The notes below the pieces were generated by a model. That model searched no databases, was not told the DNA's origin, and saw only the letters and a program-made list of their open reading frames with translations. 64,000 bases of DNA from Larix kaempferi (taxonomy: Eukaryota > Streptophyta > Pinopsida > Pinales > Pinaceae): positions 20,793,001-20,857,000 of the forward strand of contig BSBM01000904.1 in NCBI GenBank assembly GCA_027924585.1, in the 5' to 3' direction. Each line of letters starts with the position of its first letter. Positions within the stretch are counted from its first letter, which is position 1. The position numbers and the translations under genes were made by a program. Below, piece by piece: positions 44,330 to 56,149 of this stretch.

Positions 44330-45220
44330 ATAGATACAAGCAAGTGTTGACATGGGATAGATTACAACAAAGAAACAAACATGATCCAGGAATCTATTTG
44401 TTATGCAGACTGAGTGAGGAATCAAATGATCATCTTTTCCTCCACTGTTCATTTACTAAGAAAGTTTGGTTGGAGATCGAACAGCAATTAAAAATGAAGC
44501 ATCTATAGGACAGGGAAACAACGTCCAAATGGTTTTTTTATTATTTCACCCGTCAAGACCTCGAAGAATTTCGATTGCTTCCATACTTGGCCAATCGGAG
44601 GATATGGCTAGCTTGTAACGCCACTATTTTTTAGGAGAAATATCCCGCTTCATTCAAGATTTCCTCACAAGTGCTTGCCTTACTAAGGCAATACAAACAA
44701 GTCCCACTTTCCAGATCAGAGCGCATTATTCATGAGTTGATTGTAAACAACTAACAAGGAATATGTGTGGTGTTTCTTCAACAGGGTCTACCAGAGGGCC
44801 GAAAATTGTTGTAGCCTTGGTTATGTGTTGTACCTTTCTAATGTACATTATTTTACAGGTAAGGCATCTTTGGGTTCACGGACTAATAACTTGGGTGAGT
44901 TTTCTGCTCTTTTTTATCTATTGAAACTTGCAATAGAGATGGATCTTTCACATCTTCAGGTTTTCAGTGATTCATCCATGACCATTCAGTGGATGAAGGG
45001 AGAAAATCAGGTCCACAATATTGGGCTTCATCATTTGACTCTGCATTTGAAGGAGATAAGTGGATTGTTTCAATGGGTGAGTTATACTCATGCGTTCGGA
45101 GAGTTGAATACATTTGCAGATGCCCTTTCAAAACAAGCTTTGATTTTGGAACCTAGTTTGACTCATGTTGATGAGTACAAGGATGGTATTCTGGTTTCTT
45201 TTAGGATGTATGATACTTAA
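44330..45220 (+). pseudogene. LINE 3' part: zf-RVT and RNase H
   Basis: 44340-44490 reads VLTWDRLQQRNKHDPGIYLL, C.LSEESNDHLFLHCSFTKK and VWLEIEQQLK: the zf-RVT domain at the C-terminus of plant L1-type reverse transcriptases. 44765-45220 is open and gives an RNase H (RVT_3): SLGSRTNNLGEFSALFYLL, LAIEMDLSHLQVFSDSS (catalytic Glu and Asp positions present) and GELNTFADALSKQAL. Stops at about 44510, 44630 and 44750 separate the parts. No poly(A) end seen. Confidence 0.75.
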
Positions 45221-46060
45221 TGACTCCTCTTAACTAATTTCTATTAAGGATTATTTGTTTTCTTGGCCATATGGAATCAATGTTGTTTAAACATTCTAAT
45301 ACTGGACCTTATTTGGAGGGAAGTAAGTGGATCCAGAAGATAATAGCTGATCTCACGTTTATTTTTTGCCTTGACGCTGTGCTTTGGCACCTGAAGAATG
45401 TATTTTCTTTTCATCTCGAATGGAAAGTATGTTTTTTCTAAGAAAAAAATATGTGCTAATATATATAAAATAGAACACATAAGCAGTCAACCATGTATTT
45501 ACATCAGCAAGTTCTTTTCCTTGAACGCATAAGCAGTCAACCATGTATTTACATCAACAAGTTTATTTCCCTTATAGTGTCACACATAGTCACACAATCA
45601 TGCGAAGAGTTGATGTATCTCCCCCACCAATGGACTATAAAATGTGCCTCTCAGCAAAATAATATGCAATTACCATGGTTGGATAAGAATTCATTCTAAT
45701 GCTAAGGCCCTTTGCACTTAGCTTCAAAAGAATAAAACTTTCACACTTAATTTACACCCATTCAAACATTTCATGGGACAAAAATTGTGGCAAAATAAGC
45801 CTTGATGAAAGAAAACCATAAGTATCTTTTCCAACTCATAATTATGATTTCAAATCTAGACATGAAAAAAGAGTTTCCAGTGTTCATTAACAATTTCTCT
45901 AATTGTGTCCCAAACGTAGTTGTTAGAACCAAAAACAATTTACCCCAAAATCACAAACCGGACTAGAACTGGTAAAAAAATTGGTGTTAAAAATGCTCAA
46001 CCAAAAAATACATACACTATTTAAATTTATTTATATATATGTCAATTGGGTGTAAATGCG
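45221..46060. other. Unassigned spacer with small duplication
   Basis: GCATAAGCAGTCAACCATGT...TTACATCA occurs at about 45475 and 45528 (53-bp period). Nothing else recognised. Confidence 0.45.
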
Positions 46061-46061
46061 G

Positions 46062-46520
46062 ATGTTTGTCTTCCCATCTATTTGCATCATTTAGCACGAA
46101 GCTCTGTCACCTAATCGCATCAAAACGATCAAACGGTGGTTTGTTTGGTCAAATCCTAGCATAATGATTAAATGAGATCGATCTTTCTTCCTCTGCATTC
46201 CTCCAAACGAGTTCCATCATATTCATTCAAGCAATCTACCATTCGCTTCAATAGGTGTGATTCCCCTAGTGCAAAGTGGTGCAACCTCACACACTTACAC
46301 TAGTGCAAATAACCTATGTTCCATTTTGTGATCTACCTTTCATTCCAAATGTTGGGACTTGCCTTCAACCAAATGGATGCAAGAGCATTAACAAAAATGT
46401 CTATGAATTAAAACAATTGCAATGGTGCGATTAACCCTCATTTCATTTGACGTGATTAACTCTTATCCCAATTGATGTAATCATTCTTCTGACAGTGGGC
46501 CACTTGAAGTCATACATTAC
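46062..46520. repeat. Long direct repeat, copy 2
   Basis: Second copy of 43450-43905. It ends just before the target site of the retroposon at 46559. Confidence 0.8.
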
Positions 46521-46558
46521 AATCAACTCTAGACTAATGAATAATATAACTTAAAACT

Positions 46559-47323
46559 GGAGCTGGAGAGGGGAGAGCTCCGCTAGGGTTTGAGCGTTCA
46601 ACCTCGGAGGCCATGGATTCTTCCATGGACGCCTCTCCTCTTTCCTGCGTTTTGCTTTCAGGCATCGATGGAGCGTGATGGATTTTTCTGAGTATGGAGA
46701 GAGGGCGGCGCCTTTGCGCAGCGACCCATTGGGTCTGTGAGCACGATCCAGTGGCGGCGGCGGCGGTTTCCGGGAGACCCACAACGGCGGAGATGGTTGG
46801 CAGGGCTTGGCAGCGACGGCGTGTTAGAGGGCGGATGGCTGCTCCAGGGTGCGTGCTGTGAGCAGACCCTGAGTGCGGCGGCTGTGGGGCATCAAGATCC
46901 CAGCCTTTCGGCGTCATCCACCCTTGACGGCGTGGGGTTACAGGCTCCTGCTTCTTCAACGGCGGCTACTATTCGACGGCGGCAGCTAACCTACGACAGC
47001 GGCTGCTACATTTGATGGTGGCGGCGTTCTCTTGGATGTTTCCTTCGTCGAGTATCCAGATCTGAAACCGGTGGCCCTATTTTCACCTGTTGTTCAAGAT
47101 TTATCTGTTCTTCTTCTTGTGGCAACATTTTTTCTGGGTTTCTCTTTTTTGGTTCAGCTCTTTATAAGATGTTGTTTCTGCTTATATGGGACAGAAATTT
47201 GTGAAAATGTAGGGATCCTTGTTGATTCTACTACATGTGCAGTATGTAATTTTGATCATCTTTTTGAAATAAAATTACGGACATTTTCCAACGAAAAAAA
47301 AAAATATATACATATATATATAT
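46559..47323 (+). mobile_element. Poly(A) retroposon with 15-bp target duplication
   Basis: Flanked by ATATAACTTAAAACT at 46544-46558 and 47324-47338. The insert starts GGAGCTGGAGAGGGG, is GC-rich for 500 bp (GGCGGCGG and similar) and contains ATGGATTCTTCCATGGACG. It ends AAATAAAATTACGG, CATTTTCCAACG, then A(11) and an AT run. The tail is like plant L1 LINE 3' ends and the head like an L1 5' UTR, so an internally deleted LINE is the best guess. A processed transcript is the alternative. 765 bp. Confidence 0.82.
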
Positions 47324-48094
47324 ATATAACTTAAAACTTTGAAATTGCTAACCCATTTGGTTTTTGGTTTTTTGTTGAATAACCAATTTAATGCCAAATG
47401 TACCAATAGTTTCAACAAAATGCATGAGCTTAGTGTGTATCTGGTCCTGTTCTTTCAGATCAAAGATCATGCACTCTATGCATTCGTACAATCCTTCTTT
47501 TACCACTCGATCTACTTGAGCTTCAAAGTATTGTTAATAATACCCTTTAGTTCAAGTAATAGCCAACTACATGTAGAGGTAAATAAAGTTGCTTGTTTCA
47601 TCTCACTAATTTTCCAAATAGGAAGATGTGTTTGTCTTTTATCCATGTATGTTGTCTTTATTGTCTCTTTGGCTTGATCCATGGCCTCATAAATAAAACC
47701 CATTGAAGGTTTGTCATTGTCCACCATTAGCAACACTTCAACAAGAGGCTCTATGATTTTGACTATCTCTCGTGCCTTTTCTCAAAATGTAGCATCATAA
47801 ACTTTGCCACAAATCCATTTCCCTTCAAGCTTGGGGTTCCACTGAGATGAATTCCATTCATCACAAGAAAACATCTTCCTTAGTTGTTCTTCTAGGCAAT
47901 GAGAAATTGCAATGTGAGCAAGTTTGTTGAAAATCAAGTAATAGTTGGCATTAAAATCTCCCCAATTGCTATGTTTCTCCTTATAAGGTTCAAGACTCAT
48001 GTGTGATCTACAACCCTCTTCACCCACTCAAGTTTCCCAATGTCTAAAAGCATGAGGTCCAAAAAGTGTACAGCACATCGAGTCCAAAAATGCT

Positions 48095-48825
48095 AATGTA
48101 AGATAAGATAAGATTATTTTATTAATGTACAACAAATGACCAAAAAAGTATGTCAATGGGACTAAAATGTACACCCTATGTGAATATAGTGTGGGAGTGC
48201 GAAAGCAACTCCTATATCAATGTTGAAAGCAAAAAAAAGCTAAAACAAGGAAGCATAACTATGTGTCTAACTAAGCTATTCGCTAACAATCTCACAAAGA
48301 TACAAGTAACAATGGTATAAGCGTAGTAATACAATCAAAAGGTTAGAGATTAGAGATCCCAATGTTGAGCAAGAGAGAAAGAGAGAACATCAATGCCTGT
48401 TGGCCCCGATGACCGAGAAGAGGGGAGCGAGGTATTGGCTCCTCGCCAAAGTTGTCAATCAAGGGCTGACGCAATGGAAGATGATTCCCTATAGGAAAGG
48501 GAAAAGTTTGGGGGCTAAATTTCTCCATTGAGCTAATTTTCTGTTCTTTTTTCCCAAAATTGATTCGCCAATTTCCATTTTTGCCAAATAAATGCCCAAA
48601 TTGTATAGGATGAAATTATTTTACTTGAAAAATTACCAAAATTTTCTAGAAATTATTTAAATCCTTACAAATTTGTATAATTTTACAAAAATATCCCCAA
48701 AAATTTTAGTTGGCATTTTAAAAATTACTAAGATTTAGTAATCTTTCTACCCTTTAAGATATGTATAGATCCTTAAAATTTCCCCTGCTATGGAGAGGGA
48801 TTGGGCCGAGGGGACTCGGTTTCTC
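48095..48825. mobile_element. Insertion inside hAT 3 (LTR-like, ends unresolved)
   Basis: It separates CKLLE from FWTRCAV of the transposase. Its left part (TGCTAATGTAAGATAAGA ... GTGTGGGAGTGCGAAAGCAA) is similar to 59204-59330, which has an LTR-like start next to a degraded primer site. So it is probably a solo LTR of that family. No clean duplication seen. Confidence 0.5.
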
Positions 48826-49707
48826 CAATAATTTACATGTAAAAACATAGTTAGGGACATTATTTGAAATGATTTGGACAACCTTCTCCATCCTCACCTC
48901 CATAACTACTTCATCCAAAAGATGAAATAACAAATGTGCATCCTTCACTTTATTGGATGTATCCATTGAATTACAAAACATAATTCCCATGGGAAAGAAA
49001 TAAGGAAATTAATTATGGGAGAGACCTTCCATCAAACATGATGGAACAGCTTGTTCTAATCCAAGAGTCCTTATATTCCTTGAGGTCTTCATCTATTCTT
49101 TTAACCTCATTCGATAGAAGTGACTTCCTTAAATCATGATAACTAGGGCCTTTGAAGCCAGAACCACGTGAAATTAGCACCTCTCATTGGTTGATAATAA
49201 GGGGATTTCCTAGCATTGAAAGGTACACCTACATCATACAACCATCTAGCCACCTATTTGAAAGCAGCTTCCTTTTCCTGATTTCATTTGTTGCTATCAA
49301 TGGTGGGTTGAGAACCAAGGGTGGTGCAGGGTACAACTACAAAGTAGGAGTCAACCCCATTACTCTTAGGATTGAATGTTTCACATGCATCTTGGTGCCC
49401 TTAAGGGAATGATGGGAATCTATAGGGACATTGATCAGGGAAAGAGGAAGACGCTTCAAAACTTCCATGTCCACTTCTACTTCTCCCTATCTCTTGCTGC
49501 ATCGCTTTTACAATGGCTTTCTTTTATTTAATGCCTTCAATAATAGATTGCATTCGGGCTTTTAACTCTATTGGGACAGTTGGGAAGCTCTAGTTTGCCC
49601 TGGAATCTGTGCTAGGTGTAGTTTCAGCCTATGTATACTCCCCACACAGATTTCCTTCTTACAATGGTTGCATACCATTTTCCCCTCAAACTCTTGGCAA
49701 TGGTTCC

Positions 49708-50921
49708 TGTTAGTTTTTGTACCTTGGATGTGTTCCCCCTAGTGATTTTAGCCTAAGTCACTAAGAAGGGGGTGATGGGACCCTCACATTAATTAAACAA
49801 TTAATGAGACTTTATGTTTGTAAAGTCACTTTTTGTCTAAAGTTAAAAGTGGGTGAGTAATAATTAATTAAGTGATTTAATTATGTGACTTTTACTCACA
49901 TCAAATCTTAGCCATTGATTTGATTTAATCTACACCATTGGATTAAGATTCCCTTTTAGGGATTGGACAAAAAGGAGGGAGGCTTGAATACCTAATTCAT
50001 TATTGTGATGAGAAGGAGGTGAAGAGAGAGCACGAGAGTTGAAGGAGGTCGAGCTAGGGTACAGCACGCAGATCGAGGATGCATTAGTCTTCAATGGCAC
50101 GAGTTTCCACAGGCATGAGGTTCCAGAATTGGCTCTGACTTCGAGGCATAGCTTCCAGGCATTTGTTATCAGCATTGGGTTCTAGTTGCAGCTGTTATCT
50201 TCAGTGATAAACCCGTGATCAATCCGTACAGTACCCTTTCCATAGCACGCAGTTTGAGGGAGATACTGGCTCAGAATTCGAGGGAGCTTCACACAGTTGA
50301 TGCTCAGACTTCGAGATTGCATTCCCAGCCACAAACTCTGAGGTATGCTGCAAGCATTTGGAGGATATATTGCTGCACGCATTTCTGGAAATGACTGGCA
50401 CCTTACAGCAGTCATTTCTGATAGGTGTTTGAAGATTGATACAGCACAAAATTAGAGCAACAGTCAGCACAGTGTTCAGGGTGTTTTCTGCACAGAATTC
50501 GAGGAGGATACAGCACCTTTAATTGCACAGAAACCGAGAAGGATCTGCACTCATTTCCAGGCAGCAGTTGTGCACAGAAATCGAGCCAGACTGGGGTGCA
50601 ATTAAAGTGGAGATAAGTTGTATTTGAGTTTGTACTGCTGTTAAATTGTTTTGCTGAAGGAATAATAAATCTCTCTCTCTCTCAACTGGTTTTCCCCGTG
50701 GGGGTTTTTCCAGGGCTCGATTTGGCCAAAAATCTCTGAGTCAAATTTATGTGTGAATGTTGTTGAATTAATTTGCAGCCTATTAAATGCTTTTAAATTG
50801 TGTGTTTACTGTCAAGTCCTTTGCAATAAGTAACCTACAGCCAATGCAAAACAGGCTGTAGGTGAAAACCACCAAAAACTGACACAAAACCAGCAGGCAG
50901 TTTGAAGGCAGAATTTCTACA
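49708..50921 (+). mobile_element. Solo LTR, copia-1-related family, in hAT BED finger
   Basis: TGTTAGTTTTTGTACC ... GAATTTCTACA, 1214 bp, with perfect duplication GTTCC (49703-49707, 50922-50926). Joining the flanks restores the hAT reading ...KDPAWN|HCQEF. It shares with the copia 1 LTR the start, CCTAAGTCACT, TAAAGTCACTTTTTG, the TCGAGG motif array and GGTTTTCCCC/GGGTTTTTCCAGGGCT near the end. A related but distinct subfamily. Confidence 0.93.
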
Positions 50922-51319
50922 GTTCCATGCAGGGTCCTTACCTTTTTTGGGAGCCATGGAAATTTCTCTAACAGAAAAAATAAATCTGCAAATAAAAACC
51001 TACCCTTCCTTAATTTCTAGAAACAAACTCAGCAAATATTTACACTGAGAAAACAAGGGCATAAACAATATTTGCACATACTTTCACAAACTCTGAGTCA
51101 GCACTCTAAACAACCCAAGAACAGCTCTGACTCAGCACTCCAAATCAGCCCAATAAAACTACAAATCACACAGCTGTAAATTTCAAAACCAGAGCAGGAA
51201 AATTCCAAAATAGTTACATATGCAGAGTTAAATTCTCAACTGGATAAATTAGCAATAGGAATCAAGGATAAGGGAAGTGAAGAGAGCAAAAGTAGACCAT
51301 AGAAACGGAAATAAAAGAA

Positions 51320-51490
51320 ATAGCTGTTGCATTCCAGGATGTGAAGAGCTTCAGTAATAACTGCAAGGTCAGCATTACCGATTCTGTCCATATATGTTTC
51401 TGCAGCAACCAATTCATCAGCTAAAGTTCTGATTATGGAAATGAGATCTTCAACCCTGCTAAGTGCTATTTTCCTCCATCTTCGTAGCAT
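51320..51490 (-). other. Unrecognised conserved-looking exon
   Basis: Minus strand encodes LRRWRKIALSRVEDLISIIR, TLADELVAAETYMDRIG and NADLAVITEALHILE in one clean frame with strong amphipathic character, surrounded by non-coding sequence. It is not eIF3m sequence I know. Could be an exon of another gene or a captured fragment. No family assigned. Confidence 0.35.
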
Positions 51491-51917
51491 ATAAAATGCT
51501 TTTCAAGTGCAAAACCTTAGATTCATATGTTTTATCTTATTTCAAATATATTTCTTTCTTTTTTCATGCAACATTTGCCTCATTCATGATCCTAAGGTGT
51601 TTGATTATATTAACAATGTCAAAATCATCAGTACTCAGAGATTTAAAATGACAATATATTCTCCATTAACACTATCCAGGATGCATAATTTTTACCATTT
51701 AGTTTCTCTGGTAGATTCGACTCATGAGACGACGTTTTCTGTTTCTGATTTTAAACTGAGCTCTAGTGTTACCTATGCTCTGCCAAATAAATTTCTAGCG
51801 AGGGGTCCACGTCAATATTGTTGCTAGATGTCTTCTCTACTGGTTTTAAATCTGGATTGCTCTTCTAGGGCATGTTATCTAATAATAATCTGCAAAAACT
51901 TCACATTGCATGCAAAC

Positions 51918-52207
51918 TGGGCTGACTAAGGGATCAGTCATCCCACTTAGTGTATGGGGGTTCCTGTTCACACTTGAACCACTAGTAAGTTAGCTAGAGT
52001 TAGGTAGATATATTATTAAATAATGAAGGCTCTTTAAGAGCGGTCTTTGATGTAATGCTATATAAAGGCCTAGCAAGCCTTCTTCTAATACAAGTTAGTA
52101 TTCCAAACTTCTTATGCATAATGTTTTCTCTTGTTTATTCTGAGTTCCATTGTTGAGATACCTTAGTTGGGAGGTGAGGCTCCTCCTCACCTCCCGTATG
52201 CGGATCA
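51918..52207 (+). repeat. 5' LTR of nested-host element
   Basis: TGGGCTGACTAAGGGATC ... GCGGATCA, 290 bp, with GCTATATAAAGG near 52058 as TATA box and CTCCTCCTCACCTCCC near the end. Confidence 0.92.
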
Positions 52208-53086
52208 GTTGGTATCAATAATCAAAGCCGGCCGCACCTTTGAGACCTGATCTGAAATTGTTTTTTACCCTTATCCCACCAGCCCATTCTGAATTTCTGA
52301 AATTTTTATACTACACCCTACCCGCTGCTTTTCTTGGCTGCCAAATCTCTTCACCATCATCGTCTACGGCCTTTTCACTTCCTTGCATCATCTTCAGCTC
52401 GCCCAATGCCCGCTTTTCCTTCTCAAGCCTTTTCTCTCTCCAACCCTTTTCATGTCTCAACCACGCCACCTCCAGATCCACTCACCTCCTCGATGTCGCG
52501 TTATGCGATCTTATTCTCCCCACTCTCTTTCCTCCCACTCACTCCTCCAAAATAAAATCACACATTTTTCTCCACCTCAGCTTGTCATTCGATTACAGCA
52601 ACCTCTTTGAGCGGCTCCCCACCCAATCCATCCCTCTATTTTTCACATTTTTTCTTTTTTTCTTCTAGTTTGAACTTTTGTGCCCTCACGGAAAGCTCTT
52701 AGCTCTAGCTCATGCATTTGCATTCAACTACTTGCCGCGCTTTATTCAGTCCATCCACATCAAAAGCACGATCACCCATCCCACTCTCTTCTACTCTCTC
52801 TCGGTTCTACTATACGGTCTTGCCCATGCATTTTTTTATTTTTCCCTTACAGTTTTTTACTATGTCATGATCCCTTAACCTAACCGTCACATCCTTCTAC
52901 CATTGTTTAGGTTATTGTTCCCTAGTATCATGCCATTCAAATAATTCATGCAATTAGATCTATCCATCTCCTCGCCCCTGCCCATCACTTCAAATTTTCC
53001 CCACACGGCCTTCCTTTTACCCTAGCCGCTTCTTTGCATACCACGGCCCCCTCTTAGCCACGCCTTTTTCCCTCTCCACTCTATTG
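52208..53086 (+). other. Internal non-coding sequence of nested-host element
   Basis: Pyrimidine-rich sequence with overlapping open frames of 60-140 codons in all plus frames (Ser/Pro/Leu/Phe-rich), typical of compositional bias and not of a gene. No Gag features. Confidence 0.5.
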
Positions 53087-54136
53087 CTAAGTTACTGAAA
53101 ACGCCTGTCCCTGCTCCCTGAAACAGCGTTGCACGTATCAGAAACGGATACCGAGTAGAAACATGGCTGAAACGACTCTGATCTATATCTGACGTGGATG
53201 GTACGGATCGGGCTTACTCGGATACGGATTAAACTGCATTCAAGTGGTCGGTTTGTAGAGTTTAGCGACTTGTTATCGTGATGGTAGCCACACTTCATGT
53301 CTTCTCGTGGTGGTGGTCGCGCTGCCCTCTCGACACTATTCATTTACCTCCCGTCCACACTATTCATTTACCTCCCGTCATCGCATGGATTATTTTAAAT
53401 TCCGCGGTACGAGTCACTCCCTTTGCTGGCCGAGTAGCACTCCCTCCGCCTCCGGTATAGCGTAGGATTATTCAGCCACAGATTTTACCTTTTTACAAAA
53501 AAATTATACATGAGTTATCCCAGCTCTCGATATCTTTATTTGTCAAGCCTGTCTAGTATGTTTCCCCAGATAAAGGGGTTTTATTTCAATTTATAGAAAT
53601 GATGGTGCCGCCCACAGTCATTCCGTTCCGTGTTGGGTCGATCGTGATATAGGTTAGGTTAATTCTAACACTCTATTCATTTGAATTTTACCTCTAGACA
53701 GGCGTTTTAACAATGCTAATATTAGCTTTATTAGCTATATTAAAGGATAGCTATTAACAATTCTATATTAGCTTTATTATTTTACAATGCTAATAATAAA
53801 GCTAATATAATAGGTTTTAACAATGCTATATTAGCTTTATTATTTTTTGCTTAGATAACGGATAGTTACATTACGATAGTGAGGTTCTAAAAGATAATTA
53901 CTAAATAAAGAATTATATAATTCATGTCATATATATTTTATATTAATTGTTTTCTATATATTAATTATATAGGTACTAATTATACATTTAAAGATATATA
54001 GTTATAAAGTGTTATATTTAAGTGTGCAATATGTTATTTATTATATATAAAATATAAAAACATAGTATTTTATGAAATATTTTAACATGAGCATATTATT
54101 CAATGAGCATAGGCAGATTGAACAAATTTTAGTTAG

Positions 54137-54172
<36 letters not shown>

Positions 54173-54266
54173 GTTTCCTTGCCGTATCGTATCCAGATTT
54201 TTTGAAAAATTGCCGTATCCGTGTCCCCCCCCCCCCCGTATCCGTATCCATTTCAGTGCAACTTAG
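53087..54266. mobile_element. Non-autonomous hAT, same family as 8670-13611
   Basis: CTAAGTTACTGAAAACG ... TTTCAGTGCAACTTAG, 1180 bp, with perfect 8-bp duplication CTCTATTG (53079-53086, 54267-54274). The last 110 bp (CGTTTCCTTGCCGTATCG, ATCCAGATTTTTTGAAAAA, poly-C, CGTATCCGTATCC) is nearly identical to the right end of the autonomous copy. The left end has GAAACGGATACC-type repeats. No transposase. The AT-rich centre has TTAGCTTTATTA repeats in both orientations (53700-53850). Confidence 0.94.
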
Positions 54267-54799
54267 CTCTATTGTTCACTTAGCCACACCTTTTACCTTC
54301 ACAAGGGTCTCCTCCTCTCCCAATAACTAGCCTCCCTGTACTCCACGTTGTTTCAACACCGCAGCTTCAATCTACGCACTTTATTTCTTTTTCCCTCACG
54401 GATTTTCCATCTACCCGCCTAAATTATTTTCCAACCAATTTCTTTCGAGAAGCCTCACCTCTCTCCACCTAAACCCTAAGTCTCACTCTTTCTGGCCAGC
54501 CACTCCATTTCTTCCTTCTCTAGAACAGCTACAATCCCTATATCCGCCTATTTTCTCTACTCAGTTTTGGTTACTCTCTCTGTATTCCCACTCACAATCG
54601 TATCCACATTTTTCATAGGTCGCCTCTATCACCAAATCCACTCTTCTAGCTCGGGCCTACACCAAAATCCTCAAGAGGTGCCCAGTTTAAGTGGCCAACT
54701 CTCAAATTCTTTTAGATAGCCGACATGTCTGTTCTCTATCAAGGTTTTCCCCCAGTGGCTCTCAATGTCCAGATCTGGTTGCTCAGCTTTTGTTTTCAC

Positions 54800-55014
54800 T
54801 GCAGCCACCATATCTGGTTGGACTGTTAATAGTCGAATCCGACTCTCATATTGAATGATAAATAAGAATAATATATTAGATGATGTTTGATAAATTACAA
54901 TAAGATCGCCTTTTATAGGGCTTGATCAAGCATAGTGAAAGGTTGCGCCCTTTCACTAGTAACCTAATAATCTATTAATTTATAAATAATAATATTAAAT
55001 AAATATTCACAGCA
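54800..55014 (-). repeat. 3' LTR of compact element
   Basis: 215 bp, contains TATTGAATGATAAATAAG and GATCGCCTTTTATAGGGC. The minus-strand TATA would be CTATAAAAGG. Confidence 0.93.
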
Positions 55015-55054
55015 TTGCCTTCCCCTTAGGAAAGCTTTGTCCTCAAAGCTTAGA

Positions 55055-56066
55055 TTATTGTTGTCGTCTTTTCATTCTTGTTTTGTGTTGAAACAATGTC
55101 ATTACTTCCTTTATGTCTTTTTTAGAACTGGTATTAGGTATATGCTTGGTATTTACGCAATAGTTTGTCATCTTCCTTTCATTTGTAACTTGAATTTGTA
55201 CTCCATTATGTTTATTATTGTTATCCCATTTTCCTTGTACATGAATACGAGGAGTATTTTTGTGACTGACCATATCAAGCCTTGTTTTAGAAGTCGCTTG
55301 TCCTACGATATTTAGGATGTCATCACGTAATGTTTTCATTTTATTATCCTTACGAGTTATCTCGAGAAGTGGCGTTTCGTGAGGCTTCTCACACTCAAAG
55401 TCACCTGATAGTGTTGCATTTAGGTTTCTCCAGGGTGGTAGAAGAGTTAAGGTAGAAGATGAATCTACGATATCTGATTCCTATTGCATATTGTAGGATC
55501 CATCTTTTGTCATTGTATGGATCGTCCTTATTGTCAATGATACTGGCTTGACTCTCATTATGATCTTGGTGGAGCTCATCTTTATCAAAAATATTATTGG
55601 TATTTTGGTCATCCCTATGATATTTAGTCTCCTTGTCTTGTTTATTGTCTTGATCAATTTTGTTACTCTCATTTTTGTTGATATAGTGGTCCAACATATC
55701 TGAGTTACTGATATGGTTTGTATTAGACCTTAGTTTTTGTAACATTTCCATTATGGTATTCTGGTTCTGTGTCATGATGCTCAAGTTTTGTGCCATGGTG
55801 CTTATGTTCTGTGTCATCGCACACATCTTGTTATCTAACTCTTTTTGTTTCTCGTGCATGATGTCTACTTTGTCATCAAGTTTTCTTCCTAGTACTAAAA
55901 CAACATCTTCTTTAATTCCCTTCTTAAGTGCCTTGTTATTTTTCATTTCTTCTCTGAATTTTTCTTGGTTGGCAACGAGGGCCTTGATGTCTTTTTCCAA
56001 TTTCTCAAGTTTGTCTTTTAATTCCGCCATGGTTTTGGACCTTGTATGCGGAGGTGTGTACTTCAA
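55055..56066 (-). pseudogene. Coiled-coil Gag-like ORF, frameshifted
   Basis: Minus strand 56066-55401 encodes 221 residues from MKYTPPHTRSKTMAELKDKL, with a long heptad-rich region (LEKLEKDIKALVANQEKFRE) and Met/Gln/Asn-rich and Asp/Asn/Lys-rich parts. After a shift near 55480-55500 it continues in another frame (ESDIVDSSSTLTLLPPW, NATLSGDFECEKPHETPLL, MKTLRDDILNIVGQATS) to 55055. The TRSKTM start resembles Gag N-termini of plant Ty3 elements. No knuckle, protease or RT. Assignment as Gag is by position and N-terminus only. Confidence 0.6.
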
Positions 56067-56149
56067 CGCTATTTTGGCTTTATGAGGGTGGTCTTTGGGA
56101 AAATACTAAATTGATAATAATAATTATTATAGTAATAAGAATTACTATA

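Larger units (their letters stand above)
47339..50957 (-). pseudogene. hAT transposase 3 (minus), interrupted
   Basis: ATG at 50957 (MAPKKGKDPAWN) is cut by a solo LTR. It resumes at 49702 (HCQEFEGKMVCNHCKKEICV, GSIHRLKLHLAQIPG), a BED zinc finger (DPAW ... CNHC ... H ... H). DUF659 parts follow: GFKGPSYHDLRKSLL, DTSNKVKDAHLLFHLLDEVV, VQIISNNVPNYVF, CKLLE, up to about 48830. A further interruption (about 48095-48825) follows. Then come RCAVHFLDLMLLDIGKLEWV, KRVVDHT, LVEVLLMVDNDKPSMGFIYE and EGLYECIECMIFDL, with the end lost at the retroposon boundary. The C-terminal dimerization motif is absent. Many stops. Confidence 0.85.

Noticed and set aside
51236-51490. Missing N-terminal eIF3m exon
   Set aside because: Right strand and position, but residues do not match the eIF3m N-terminus and it lacks a fitting phase to the exon at 31665.
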